Below are positions 42,997 through 50,459 of a DNA stretch of 64,000 bases, one piece after another; within the stretch, counting starts at the first letter, position 1; each line of letters opens with the position of its first letter. Both the position numbers and the translations under genes were made by a program. This stretch comes from Chloroflexota bacterium (GTDB lineage Bacteria > Chloroflexota > Anaerolineae > Aggregatilineales > Phototrophicaceae). The notes under the pieces are model-generated. The model saw nothing but the letters and a program-made list of their open reading frames with translations. It was not told where the DNA came from and made no database searches. The stretch is from positions 62,001 to 126,000 of the forward strand of contig JACRPS010000003.1 of the NCBI GenBank assembly GCA_016223085.1, in the 5' to 3' direction.

Positions 42997-43002
42997 TATA
43001 AT
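42997..43002 (+). promoter_or_regulatory. -10 box TATAAT for fhaA, leaderless arrangement
   Basis: Perfect TATAAT ending 7 bases before the ATG at 43010, so the transcript would start on or next to the start codon. No -35 box is evident. Confidence 0.55.
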
Positions 43003-43009
43003 GCGCCCC

Positions 43010-43789
43010 ATGAACAGCCAGCACATCACCCGACTGGAAGAACAGCTTGAACGGCTGGTCGAGGGCGCGTTTACCCAGTTCTTTGGGAAAAAAGTCCACG
43101 CCCACGACATCGCCCTCGAACTGTCCCGCGCCATGGAAGATAACGCAATCGCCGGGCATCCGGGCGACCCCCGCCCCGTCGCGCCGGATCGTTTCACCAT
43201 CCTCCTGAATAGCGACGTGCTGAACCATCTGCTGCACCGCCAGCCCGCCCTGGCCGACATCCTCAGCCAGCATATGATCGAACTGGCGACCAACGCCGGC
43301 TATCGCCTCAATAACGTGCCTCAGATCGAAATCCTGCCGGATGCTAGTCTGGGCACGGGCACGGTGATGGTTCAGGCGCAGCACAGCGACCGCCGCCGCA
43401 GCACTACCGCGCTGATGCAGCGGGTTGAACCGCCGGCAGCCCTGCCCGCGCCGCTGAACCCGCAGCTACTCATTCACGGTAGGCCGCCGATTCCGCTCCA
43501 GCAGGATGTCATCAACATTGGCCGCAGCCGGGATAATCACGTCATCGTGGACGACGGCACTGTATCGCGCCATCACCTGCAAATCCGCCTGCGGCTGGGA
43601 CGGTTTATGCTGTTTGACACCCAGAGCCAGGGTGGCACGTTTGTGAACGGCGTGCGGGTGAAGGAACACACCCTCCAGGCCGGGGATGTCATCCGCATCG
43701 GCAACACGCAGATGGTTTATATGGAAGACCATCCGTTGAGCGAAACTGAAACCGGGGTTTACCCGCCTGCGCCGTCCGAGTCCTCATGA
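43010..43789 (+). CDS. FhaA-like protein (DUF3662 plus FHA domain)
   Basis: Predicted cytoplasmic adaptor of 259 aa. The N-terminal domain (MNSQHITRLEEQLERLVEGAF to about 120) matches the DUF3662 region of actinobacterial FhaA. The C-terminal FHA domain (about 155-245) has GRSRDNHVIVDDGTVSRHH and TFVNGVRV, the phosphothreonine-binding residues. In Actinobacteria FhaA works with PknA/PknB and MurJ in wall synthesis; here MurJ is 9 kb away and no kinase is in the window. The start at 43010 is leaderless; upstream codons come from the palindrome. It overlaps fhaB by 4 bases. Confidence 0.88.
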   Translation: MNSQHITRLEEQLERLVEGAFTQFFGKKVHAHDIALELSRAMEDNAIAGHPGDPRPVAPDRFTILLNSDVLNHLLHRQPALADILSQHMIELATNAGYRLNNVPQIEILPDASLGTGTVMVQAQHSDRRRSTTALMQRVEPPAALPAPLNPQLLIHGRPPIPLQQDVINIGRSRDNHVIVDDGTVSRHHLQIRLRLGRFMLFDTQSQGGTFVNGVRVKEHTLQAGDVIRIGNTQMVYMEDHPLSETETGVYPPAPSESS

Positions 43790-44229
43790 GCACCGACGTT
43801 ATCCTTCTGCTGCTGCGAATCGTGTCTGGTCTGCTGCTGGCCGCCGTCCTCGTGGTGTTATTCCTGGCGCTGTGGCGGGATTATAGCCACGTCGCCTCCG
43901 GCGTGGCCGCGCGGCGGCGCAGTTATGGCCGGTTGGTGGCGCTGCGCGAACTGGACGGCCACACCGTTGCCACCGGCGAAACCTACCCCCTGCTGGCGAT
44001 CACCAGCCTGGGGCGCGCCCCGACCAACACCGTGCCGATCAGCGACAGCTTTGCCAGCAGCGAACATGCGCTGGTCGCCATGCGTGACGGCCAGTGGTGG
44101 CTGGAAGACCGGAACAGCCGCAACGGTACCATGTTAAACGATATGCCCGTGACCGCGCCGGTGGTGCTCACCGAGGGTGATGTCATCGGCATCGGCCAGG
44201 CCCGGTTCCGCGTCGAACTGGAACCGTGA
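43786..44229 (+). CDS. FhaB-like membrane-anchored FHA protein
   Basis: Protein of 147 aa with one N-terminal membrane span (ILLLLRIVSGLLLAAVLVVLFLALW, about 5-29), a basic segment, then an FHA domain (about 65-145). Core motifs are SLGRAPTNTV, ASSEHALV and DRNSRNGTML. The usual Ser of the S-x-x-H motif is kept. In Actinobacteria FhaB precedes the phosphatase-FtsW-PBP group; here it precedes MTA phosphorylase and then ftsW and the PBP homologue. It is translationally coupled with fhaA. Confidence 0.88.
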   Translation: MSTDVILLLLRIVSGLLLAAVLVVLFLALWRDYSHVASGVAARRRSYGRLVALRELDGHTVATGETYPLLAITSLGRAPTNTVPISDSFASSEHALVAMRDGQWWLEDRNSRNGTMLNDMPVTAPVVLTEGDVIGIGQARFRVELEP

Positions 44230-44239
44230 ATGATGATCC

Positions 44240-44268
44240 GCAGGGGCGAACGGACGGTTCGCCCCTGC
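44240..44268. repeat. Palindrome GCAGGGGCGAAC.../GTTCGCCCCTGC
   Basis: Arms GCAGGGGCGAAC and GTTCGCCCCTGC with a short centre, 10 bases after the fhaB stop. Main family with C replacing T at the ends. Confidence 0.9.
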
Positions 44269-44290
44269 TCAACTCAGCTAATTCTATTGG

Positions 44291-44318
44291 CTGGTAACTG
44301 GTAACTGGCAACTAACAA
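44291..44318. repeat. Heptanucleotide tandem repeat CTGGTAA
   Basis: Four 7-mers: CTGGTAA twice, CTGGCAA, CTAACAA. It lies in the leader of the MTA phosphorylase gene and matches the array at 4305-4332. Confidence 0.85.
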
Positions 44319-44342
44319 TTGTTTCAGGAGCAGCTTTCGCCT

Positions 44343-45218
44343 ATGAATGAACCGGTCAGCATCGGCGTTATCGGCGGGTCGGGACTGTACCAGATGCCCG
44401 AAATTACCGATAAAATTACCCATGTCATCCCAACTCCGTTTGGCAATCCCAGCAGCGAAATTGTTGTCGGCACGCTGCGCGGCAGGCGTGTTGCCTTCCT
44501 GGCGCGGCACGGCGTGGGGCACATCTATACCCCGTCTACCGTCCCCTACCGCGCCAACATCTACGCGCTGAAGCAGCTTGGCGTCCGGCACATCATCGCC
44601 GTCAACGCCTGCGGCTCGCTCCGCGAAGACTACGCGCCCGGCCATCTCGTCATCCCCGACCAATTATTTGATTACACGATGGGGCAGCGCCCGCGTTCGT
44701 TCTTCGACACCGGCCTGGTCGCGCACGTCTCGGTGGCGGAGCCGTTCTGCCGCGAGTTGTGCGACCTGCTCTACCGATCGGTGATTAAGGTCGGCGGCAC
44801 GGTCCACAGGGGCGGCACGTTTTTGATCGAAGACGGCGCGCGCTTTGCCACCAAAGCGGAAAGTAACATCTTCCGCCAGTGGGGATGCAGCCTGATCGGC
44901 ATGACCACCGCGCCGGAAGCCTTTCTGGCGCGGGAAGCCGAAATTGCTTACGCCACCATCGCTCACATCACCGATTACGATTCATGGCACGTCAGTGAAG
45001 AGCCGGTTACTGTGGATAAGGTCATTGCCACCATGCAGCGTAATATCGAAATCGTGCAGATGGCCGTTGCCGCCGCCGTGGAACGGCTGGACGAAACCGC
45101 CGACTGCGACTGTCATCACGCGCTGCAAACCGCCCTGCTCACCGACCGGAAAGCCGTACCGCAGGCCATCCTGGAGCGCCTGAAACCCATCGTTGGCCGC
45201 TATTTCGCCGAAGGTTGA
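44343..45218 (+). CDS. mtnP: S-methyl-5'-thioadenosine phosphorylase
   Basis: Cytoplasmic enzyme of 291 aa that splits methylthioadenosine, a polyamine-synthesis by-product, into adenine and 5-methylthioribose-1-phosphate. Motifs: IGVIGGSGLY, LARHGVGHIYTPSTVPYRANIYALK, VNACGSLRE, and the C-terminal MTTAPEAFLAREAEIAYA. ATG 44343 lies after AGGAG (44325-44329); the TTG at 44319 falls in the heptad repeat. Its position between fhaB and ftsW is unusual and seems to be an insertion into a wall/division gene set. Confidence 0.94.
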   Translation: MNEPVSIGVIGGSGLYQMPEITDKITHVIPTPFGNPSSEIVVGTLRGRRVAFLARHGVGHIYTPSTVPYRANIYALKQLGVRHIIAVNACGSLREDYAPGHLVIPDQLFDYTMGQRPRSFFDTGLVAHVSVAEPFCRELCDLLYRSVIKVGGTVHRGGTFLIEDGARFATKAESNIFRQWGCSLIGMTTAPEAFLAREAEIAYATIAHITDYDSWHVSEEPVTVDKVIATMQRNIEIVQMAVAAAVERLDETADCDCHHALQTALLTDRKAVPQAILERLKPIVGRYFAEG

Positions 45219-45219
45219 T

Positions 45220-46521
45220 GTGACTGCGTCGCTTGTCCGGCCCACCACATTTCGCCGCTGGCATCGGGAAACCGTGCTGCTCGGCCTGTCCTGGGCGTTC
45301 CTGTTTACCAATCTGGCGGCGCTCACCCTGCTGCGCCCGGCCAGTTTGCTGACCCACGGCTTTCTGCTGGCGGTCTGGTCCGCCTGCGCGGTGTTTGGCC
45401 GGCGTGTGCTGCATCAGCGCCTGCCCGGCCACGACCCGCTGTTTTTCCCGCTGGTGATGTTCCTCAGTGGCTGGGGATTGGTGCTGATCGCCCGCCTCGC
45501 GCCGCCCTTCGCCGAACGGCAGGCCGTGTGGCTGCTGCTGTCCACCGGCGCGCTGCTGCTGGCGGCCAGCCTGCCGCACAGCCTGCGCTGGCTGCGCAAC
45601 TACCGCTATATCCTGCTGCTGGGCGGCCTGCTGCTGCTGGGGTTGACCATCGTGTTTGGCACGAATCCATCCGGCCAAGCCGGCGCGCCGGAACTGTGGC
45701 TTGGTCTGTGGCCGGTTTTTTTCCAGCCGTCGGAGGCGCTCAAGATCATTCTGGTCGCCTTCCTGGCGAGTTATCTGGCGGAACAGTACCCGGCCCTGCG
45801 GGCGAAGGGGCTGGAAGGCGAAGCGCCGCGTCTGGCGCTGTCGCCGCGCGTGTTTGGACCTATCCTGCTGATGTGGGGGCTGTCCGTTATCATCCTCATC
45901 TGGCAGCGTGATCTGGGCACGGCGGCGCTCTTTTTTGTCGTCTTTCTGGTGCTCCTCTACGTCGCCAGCGGCTACCGCCTGATTCTGGTCAGCGGCGCGC
46001 TGCTTATTCTGATCGCCGGGGTGATCGCCTACCGTGAATTTAGCGTGGTGCAGCTTCGGGTGGATATCTGGCTGAACCCCTGGCCGGAAGCCGATAACCG
46101 CGCCTTCCAGATCGTGCAGAGTCTGCTGGCCTTCGCCGCCGGCGGCATCTTCGGTCAGGGAGTGGGTCAGGGGTCGCCCACCTACATTCCGGTAGTTCAC
46201 TCGGATTTTGTGTTTGCGGCGCTGGCGGAGGAATGGGGGCTGCACGGGGTGATCGTGGCGCTGGTGTGTATCGCGGCGCTGTTCACGCGTGGCCTGCGCA
46301 CCGGCATCCAGCAGCAGGGGCGACCGTTCCGCGCGCTGCTGGCCGTCGGCCTCAGCACCCTCATCGCCACCCAGAGCCTGCTTATCATGGCCGGCGTGCT
46401 GAAAGTGATGCCGCTGACCGGCGTCACCCTGCCCTTTATGAGCTACGGCGGCAGTTCACTGCTTGCCAGCTTTGTCATCGTCGGGCTGCTGCTCCGGCTG
46501 TCCGTTGCGGAATCAACCTGA
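45220..46521 (+). CDS. ftsW: FtsW/RodA/SpoVE family lipid II polymerase
   Basis: SEDS-family membrane protein of 433 aa with about 10 spans, which polymerises lipid II into glycan strands with a partner class B PBP. Family motifs are WQRDLGTAALFF (catalytic-Asp region) and the C-terminal LPFMSYGGSSLLASF. The GTG at 45220 directly follows the mtnP stop with AAGG upstream; longer frames run back into mtnP. Its stop overlaps the start of a PBP-like gene (TGATG). Whether it serves division or elongation is not clear. Confidence 0.9.
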   Translation: MTASLVRPTTFRRWHRETVLLGLSWAFLFTNLAALTLLRPASLLTHGFLLAVWSACAVFGRRVLHQRLPGHDPLFFPLVMFLSGWGLVLIARLAPPFAERQAVWLLLSTGALLLAASLPHSLRWLRNYRYILLLGGLLLLGLTIVFGTNPSGQAGAPELWLGLWPVFFQPSEALKIILVAFLASYLAEQYPALRAKGLEGEAPRLALSPRVFGPILLMWGLSVIILIWQRDLGTAALFFVVFLVLLYVASGYRLILVSGALLILIAGVIAYREFSVVQLRVDIWLNPWPEADNRAFQIVQSLLAFAAGGIFGQGVGQGSPTYIPVVHSDFVFAALAEEWGLHGVIVALVCIAALFTRGLRTGIQQQGRPFRALLAVGLSTLIATQSLLIMAGVLKVMPLTGVTLPFMSYGGSSLLASFVIVGLLLRLSVAEST

Positions 46522-47951
46522 TGCAGTTCACGCGCGAAATCACCCGTCTGCTGATCGGCGTGCTGGCCGCCTTCGGGCTGGTTGGTCTGGCCGCCCTGTA
46601 CTGGGCTATCGCCGGCCCGGACACGATCCTGCTGCGCAGCGATAACCCGCGCCTGGTGGAAGCGGAAGCGCGCCTCATTCGCGGCGATCTGGTAGACCGC
46701 AATGGTGACGTGCTGGCAACATCGGAAACACTGCCCGACGGCAGCGCGGCGCGGCGCTACCTGCACCCGGAGACCAGCGGCGCGCTCGGCTACGCCAGTC
46801 TGCGTTACGGCGTCAACGGCGCGGAAGCGGCCTTTAACGCCCTCCTGCGCGGGGATGACCTGCCGCAGACCCTGAGCACCTATTTTGACACCGGCATCCT
46901 GCACCAGCCGCGCCGGGGTTCGGACGTGCAGCTTACGCTTGATCTGGCGATCCAGCAGGCGGCAGCGCAGGCGATGGCCCGGCAAACCGGCGCCGTCGTT
47001 GTGCTGGCCGTGCCGGAAGGCGACGTGCTGGCGCTCGTCAGCCGCCCCACTTACGACCCCAACACGCTTGATGCCGATTGGGAAACGCTGATCCAGGCCG
47101 CCGGCAATCCGTTTTTTAACCGCGCCCTGCAGGGCAACTACCAGCCCGGCAGCGCCCTGCAAACGCCGCTGGTCGCCGCCGCGCTGCTCACCGATTACCC
47201 GATGGATGCGCCGCAGGAGAACGCCACCCGACCGGTGCAGGTCAATGGCGTGACGCTGAACTGTGCCGCCCTGCTGCCCGGTCGCGCCCTGACGCTGCGC
47301 GAAGCCTACGCCTTTGCCTGTCCCGCGCCCTTTGCCGACCTCATCACTAGTCTGGGGTTCAGCACGGTGCAGGCCGCCTTTGATACCTTCCGCCTGCACC
47401 AGCCGCCCACGCTGCCCGGCTTCGTGGCCGAACCCGAAGAGCGCCCCACCCCGACGCCGCCGTTGTTCCGCCTGCGTCCGGAAACCCTACTGGAAACGGC
47501 GCTTGGCCAGGGTACGCTTACGGTGACGCCGCTGGAAATGGCGACCATCGCCGCCGCGATTGTTAACGACGGCAACGCGCCGGCGCCGCGCGCCCTGCTG
47601 GCGACCCGTGCTCCGAACGATTCCCGCTGGACGCCTGTCGAGGCGTCCGGTAACACCCTGCCGATCACAACGGCCAACACCGCGCGCCAGCTTCAGGATA
47701 TGATGCGGCTGGCAGTGGCGCAGGGCGCGGCGCAGAATGCCGCCCGCCCCAACCGCGACATTGGCGGCCATGCGGCGGTGGCTTATTCCGGCGACCAGTC
47801 GCAGGTGTGGTTTGTGGGGTTTGCCACGCTGGCCGGTCGGCGCGGTGTCGCCATTGCCGTTGTGCTGGAAAACAGCAGTGACCCCGGCCTGGCGGCGGAC
47901 ATTGGCGGGCGCGTGCTGGAAGTTGCCCACGAACGGTTACAGGAATCGTAG
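46521..47951 (+). CDS. PBP2/PbpA-like transpeptidase-fold protein lacking catalytic residues
   Basis: Single-span membrane protein of 476 aa (anchor about 8-31) with the layout of class B penicillin-binding proteins such as PbpA. The fold is clear: RGDLVDRNGDVLATS, GAVVVLAVPEGDVLALVSRPTYDPN, LGQGTLTVTPLEMATIAAAIVNDG and the C-terminal VWFVGFA. All three active-site motifs are altered. SxxK reads SALQ (211-214, Lys missing), SxN reads ACP (266-268), and KTG reads GGH near 415-417. It is therefore probably a pseudo-enzyme that binds or activates FtsW. The TAG stop lies in a main-family palindrome. Confidence 0.88.
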   Translation: MQFTREITRLLIGVLAAFGLVGLAALYWAIAGPDTILLRSDNPRLVEAEARLIRGDLVDRNGDVLATSETLPDGSAARRYLHPETSGALGYASLRYGVNGAEAAFNALLRGDDLPQTLSTYFDTGILHQPRRGSDVQLTLDLAIQQAAAQAMARQTGAVVVLAVPEGDVLALVSRPTYDPNTLDADWETLIQAAGNPFFNRALQGNYQPGSALQTPLVAAALLTDYPMDAPQENATRPVQVNGVTLNCAALLPGRALTLREAYAFACPAPFADLITSLGFSTVQAAFDTFRLHQPPTLPGFVAEPEERPTPTPPLFRLRPETLLETALGQGTLTVTPLEMATIAAAIVNDGNAPAPRALLATRAPNDSRWTPVEASGNTLPITTANTARQLQDMMRLAVAQGAAQNAARPNRDIGGHAAVAYSGDQSQVWFVGFATLAGRRGVAIAVVLENSSDPGLAADIGGRVLEVAHERLQES

Positions 47952-47975
47952 GGGCAAACCGGCGGTTCGCCCCAT
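47948..47975. repeat. Palindrome GTAGGGGC... supplying the stop codon of the PBP-like gene
   Basis: Main-family palindrome with arms GGGGCaAACC and GGTTcGCCCC. The TAG at 47949-47951 ends the PBP-like reading frame. Confidence 0.9.
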
Positions 47976-48047
47976 GCCTGTCAGGTTAAGTGTCTATTCG
48001 TAAACAGCTTTTGACAGATACAAAATGGACTTGGAGGGATGGCTCCT

Positions 48048-48119
48048 CGGCGGGTTTGAGCCGGCTTCAGCCGACTTCCCGCCGCCAACCGGCAGCCGGA
48101 CGGCTTTAGCCTCTGGCGG
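48048..48119. repeat. Nested hairpin repeat cluster
   Basis: CGGCGGG (48048-48054) pairs with CCCGCCG (48078-48084) around an inner GCCGGC-ttca-GCCGAC hairpin. CCGCCA and TGGCGG then enclose AGCCGGACGGCTTTAGCC. Related to 31077-31108. Confidence 0.75.
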
Positions 48120-48138
48120 CCAACCAGCGGATTTTGGG

Positions 48139-48249
48139 TTTATGGATAGATTCAAACGGTTAAATGAAAACCGGTACAAGGATTTTTCGTAGGGGCGAAT
48201 CGGCGGTTCGCCCCTACATTCCATGAATCTGTTTTCGGTCATCCATAAA
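48139..48249. repeat. MITE-like element with terminal inverted repeats
   Basis: 111 bases bounded by TTTATGGAT (48139-48147) and ATCCATAAA (48241-48249), a perfect 9-bp terminal inverted repeat, with a main-family palindrome (48189-48217) in the middle. The interior is nearly identical to 20283-20376, whose ends are worn. No coding capacity. Confidence 0.7.
48189..48217. repeat. Palindrome GTAGGGGCGAA.../TTCGCCCCTAC
   Basis: Eleven-bp perfect outer arms. Central part of the 111-bp element. Confidence 0.92.
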
Positions 48250-48311
48250 CGTTTTGCAGCGCCAGGGGTCTTCACTCAGGGGACATCCACCCCCGTTCGT
48301 AGGAAAGCTCC

Positions 48312-48428
48312 CTGGCTGACGCGTGCCGGTAAGCCTGCTCCAGCAGGCTGAAGAACATGATAACTTGTCTTGCCAGCCACCTTCCAGGTGGCTTTCTCGT
48401 TCAGCCGGACGGCTTTCAGCGTCCGGCT
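48312..48428. repeat. Multi-hairpin repeat cluster
   Basis: TGGCTGACGCGTGCCGGTAA, then hairpins AGCCTGCT/AGCAGGCT (48332-48349), AGCCACCT/AGGTGGCT (48375-48393) and AGCCGGAC/GTCCGGCT (48403-48428), all with perfect 8-bp arms. The order and sequence match 60553-60660. Confidence 0.85.
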
Positions 48429-48440
48429 ACCCGCCCGATT

Positions 48441-49124
48441 CTATCCCCCCGCCCACTGGCGCGGCCTTAACCCCAGCTTCTTCGACCACTTGGCTGCCGT
48501 ACTGCCCGCGTGGACAAACCAGGGACTCAGCCGTTCCACCACCTGTCCCTGCCGCAGCGACTCCAGAAATTCCTGCGGCGTGTTAAACGGCGCAAGCTGC
48601 ACGACCGCGCGGCCATATTCCAGCGGCGTATGTGCGTCCGACCCCGCCGTGCCGGGCAGCCCGCGCTGGCGGGCAAATTCCAGCGCGCGGGCGTTGTCCT
48701 GCCGGAACAGACAGCGGGAATTAAACACCTCAATCGCGTCCACCTGATCGGCGATCCGCCGCAGATCATCCGCCTGCCACGCCCCTTTGCGCAGCCGGTC
48801 GAACGGGTGTGACACGCTGATGACCGCGCCCTGCTGGCGTAAACGCCGGATTGTCTCCTCCGGCGTCAGTCCGGCGGGAACGCTTTCCTGCACAAAATAC
48901 GCCAGGATTTCGCCCTGCGGCGTCATGATTTCTTCGCCAGGAATCACCAGTTCCGGCGCGAGGGCGTGCATCTTCAGCGCGCTGTCCGCCGTGTTATGGT
49001 CGGTGATGGCAATCCGGTGGATGCCGCGCCGCCGGCACAGTTCGATGATCGTTTCAAACGAGGTCAGGCAGTCCTTCGACCACAGCGTATGGCTGTGCAA
49101 ATCCACGTTCCACCGTTCGCTCAT
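48441..49124 (-). CDS. PHP-domain phosphoesterase
   Basis: Cytoplasmic metal-dependent phosphoesterase-like protein of 227 aa. PHP motifs in order: DLHSHTLWSKD (His 10, His 12), ITDHNT near 40, GEEIMTPQGEILAYF, ISVSHPFD and GSDAHTPLEYG. The ligands for a trinuclear metal site appear complete. It overlaps the following membrane-protein gene on the same strand by 4 bases (the ATG of this gene lies in the stop of the YbhN-type gene). Known relatives include nucleoside and oligonucleotide phosphatases; the substrate here is not known. Confidence 0.87.
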   Translation of the reverse strand: MSERWNVDLHSHTLWSKDCLTSFETIIELCRRRGIHRIAITDHNTADSALKMHALAPELVIPGEEIMTPQGEILAYFVQESVPAGLTPEETIRRLRQQGAVISVSHPFDRLRKGAWQADDLRRIADQVDAIEVFNSRCLFRQDNARALEFARQRGLPGTAGSDAHTPLEYGRAVVQLAPFNTPQEFLESLRQGQVVERLSPWFVHAGSTAAKWSKKLGLRPRQWAGG

Positions 49125-50185
49125 GCCGCCATGCCCTCGCTTTCAACCGGATGCGCCCGCTGTGGGCCCGTTTCAGCTTCCGCCAGCGCCGTTTCAACCG
49201 AGGGTGGAAACAGCCGCCGCCGGAACACCACCGCCACCACTGTCCCCATCAGCACCCGCAGCCACTTGTGCGAAAAGCCCTCGATCATCGCTGCCGCCAG
49301 CGCGACAGCCGGTGTCAAACCGGGATGCGTGGGCGCGATGATCGCCGTAATCATGCTGCTGCTGGTCACTTCGGTGATACCCGCGCCGTTTGGGATGCCG
49401 GACAGCGCGCCGATGGCCGCCGTCAGGCCGGTGATAAACACCCCCTGCAAATACAGCGTCCAGGTGATGTCGAGGCCGAAGCCCGACAGGATGATGCAAA
49501 AACTGAGCGCGTCCAGCAGGTGCGCCACGCCGCCGAGGATGCCGGTCGGCAGCACGTGCCGGACGTGGAAGATTTCCCGGCTGCTCTCGTAAAAATCCAC
49601 CAGCGGGTGGTACAGCCGTTTCACCATCGGCAATCGGTGGATGAGGTTCAGCACAATATAGGCCAGTGGCCGAATCTGCACGGCCACCAGCCCGAACACC
49701 AGCAGCCCGCCGGACAGGAATACCAGCAGGCGGTACGCGCCCATGTCAATCGCGCTGCCGGCGAGAAAATAGGCCAGCAGCAGCATCGCCAGCACCGCCA
49801 CGCCGTCCATCACCCGCTCGGCGATCACAATTGGCGCGCTGCGGGCAACCGGCACGCCGGTTTTGACCTTCAGCACCACTGCCTTCAGCAGTTCCGCCAG
49901 CTTTCCGGGACTCACCACCATCGCAAAGCCGGACACAAAGAGGATGGCGCTGTCCCCCACGCTGATTTTTTGACTGGCGCCGATCACCCACAGGTAATAA
50001 TGCCAGCGCCAGAAGCGCAGGAACCACGCGCCCGCCTTCAGCCCGATCACCGGGATAAACAGCGCCCAGGGATAGCTTCGCAGATGCGCCAGCAGGTCGC
50101 TGGCGTTAGTCAGCACCAGCAGCGCGGCGTAGATGACAAAGACGATGGCAAAGCCGGTCAGGATACGATTTCGATACGTCCGCAT
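49121..50185 (-). CDS. Lysylphosphatidylglycerol synthase TM-region (YbhN/UPF0104) family protein
   Basis: Polytopic membrane protein of 354 aa with about eight spans, of the flippase-like family that forms the membrane part of MprF. The family block FAMVVSPGKLAELLKAVVLK is at about residues 66-85, and GALSGIPNGAGITE is near 263. There is no catalytic aminoacyl-transferase domain. ATG 50185 has GGTGGAG upstream; a GTG at 50191 is too close to that site. A good promoter lies at 50203-50232. Function is likely transport of a lipid-linked or glycolipid substrate. Confidence 0.85.
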   Translation of the reverse strand: MRTYRNRILTGFAIVFVIYAALLVLTNASDLLAHLRSYPWALFIPVIGLKAGAWFLRFWRWHYYLWVIGASQKISVGDSAILFVSGFAMVVSPGKLAELLKAVVLKVKTGVPVARSAPIVIAERVMDGVAVLAMLLLAYFLAGSAIDMGAYRLLVFLSGGLLVFGLVAVQIRPLAYIVLNLIHRLPMVKRLYHPLVDFYESSREIFHVRHVLPTGILGGVAHLLDALSFCIILSGFGLDITWTLYLQGVFITGLTAAIGALSGIPNGAGITEVTSSSMITAIIAPTHPGLTPAVALAAAMIEGFSHKWLRVLMGTVVAVVFRRRLFPPSVETALAEAETGPQRAHPVESEGMAA

Positions 50186-50202
50186 GGTCACTCCACCGCC
50201 TT

Positions 50203-50232
50203 ACTATAATCGTCTCGTCTTTTCCCCGTCAA
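50203..50232 (-). promoter_or_regulatory. Sigma70-type promoter of the YbhN-PHP operon
   Basis: On the minus strand TTGACG (50232-50227), an 18-base spacer, then TATAGT (50208-50203), 18 bases before the ATG at 50185. Confidence 0.7.
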
Positions 50233-50459
50233 GCCTCGCCACCCAACATACGGTATCGCGCAAAGCCAGCGCAGCGTTTATAATCGCGCCCGGCGTGGGG
50301 TGAGCGTATGGCAATCGTCAGCCTGCTCCCCTGCGCGTCTGGCGCAGCTATGAAAAAATCGTTACACTGCGCCCTTTGCCAGTATACAAGCCGTGCCGCC
50401 CTGCTGAGCCTTAACGTAACGATGGGAACAGGCGGCAGACACCGGATGGTGGAAGTACA

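Larger units (their letters stand above)
47952..48440. other. Intergenic region between convergent genes, 489 bases, repeat-filled
   Basis: No gene is seen. It holds the palindrome at 47948, a TATTCGTAAAC segment, a nested hairpin set (48048-48119), a 111-bp MITE-like element (48139-48249), and a second hairpin cluster (48312-48428). No T-rich terminator is present for either flanking gene. Confidence 0.75.

Noticed and set aside
48139-48249. Insertion sequence
   Set aside because: It has terminal inverted repeats but no coding capacity. It is at most a non-autonomous element.
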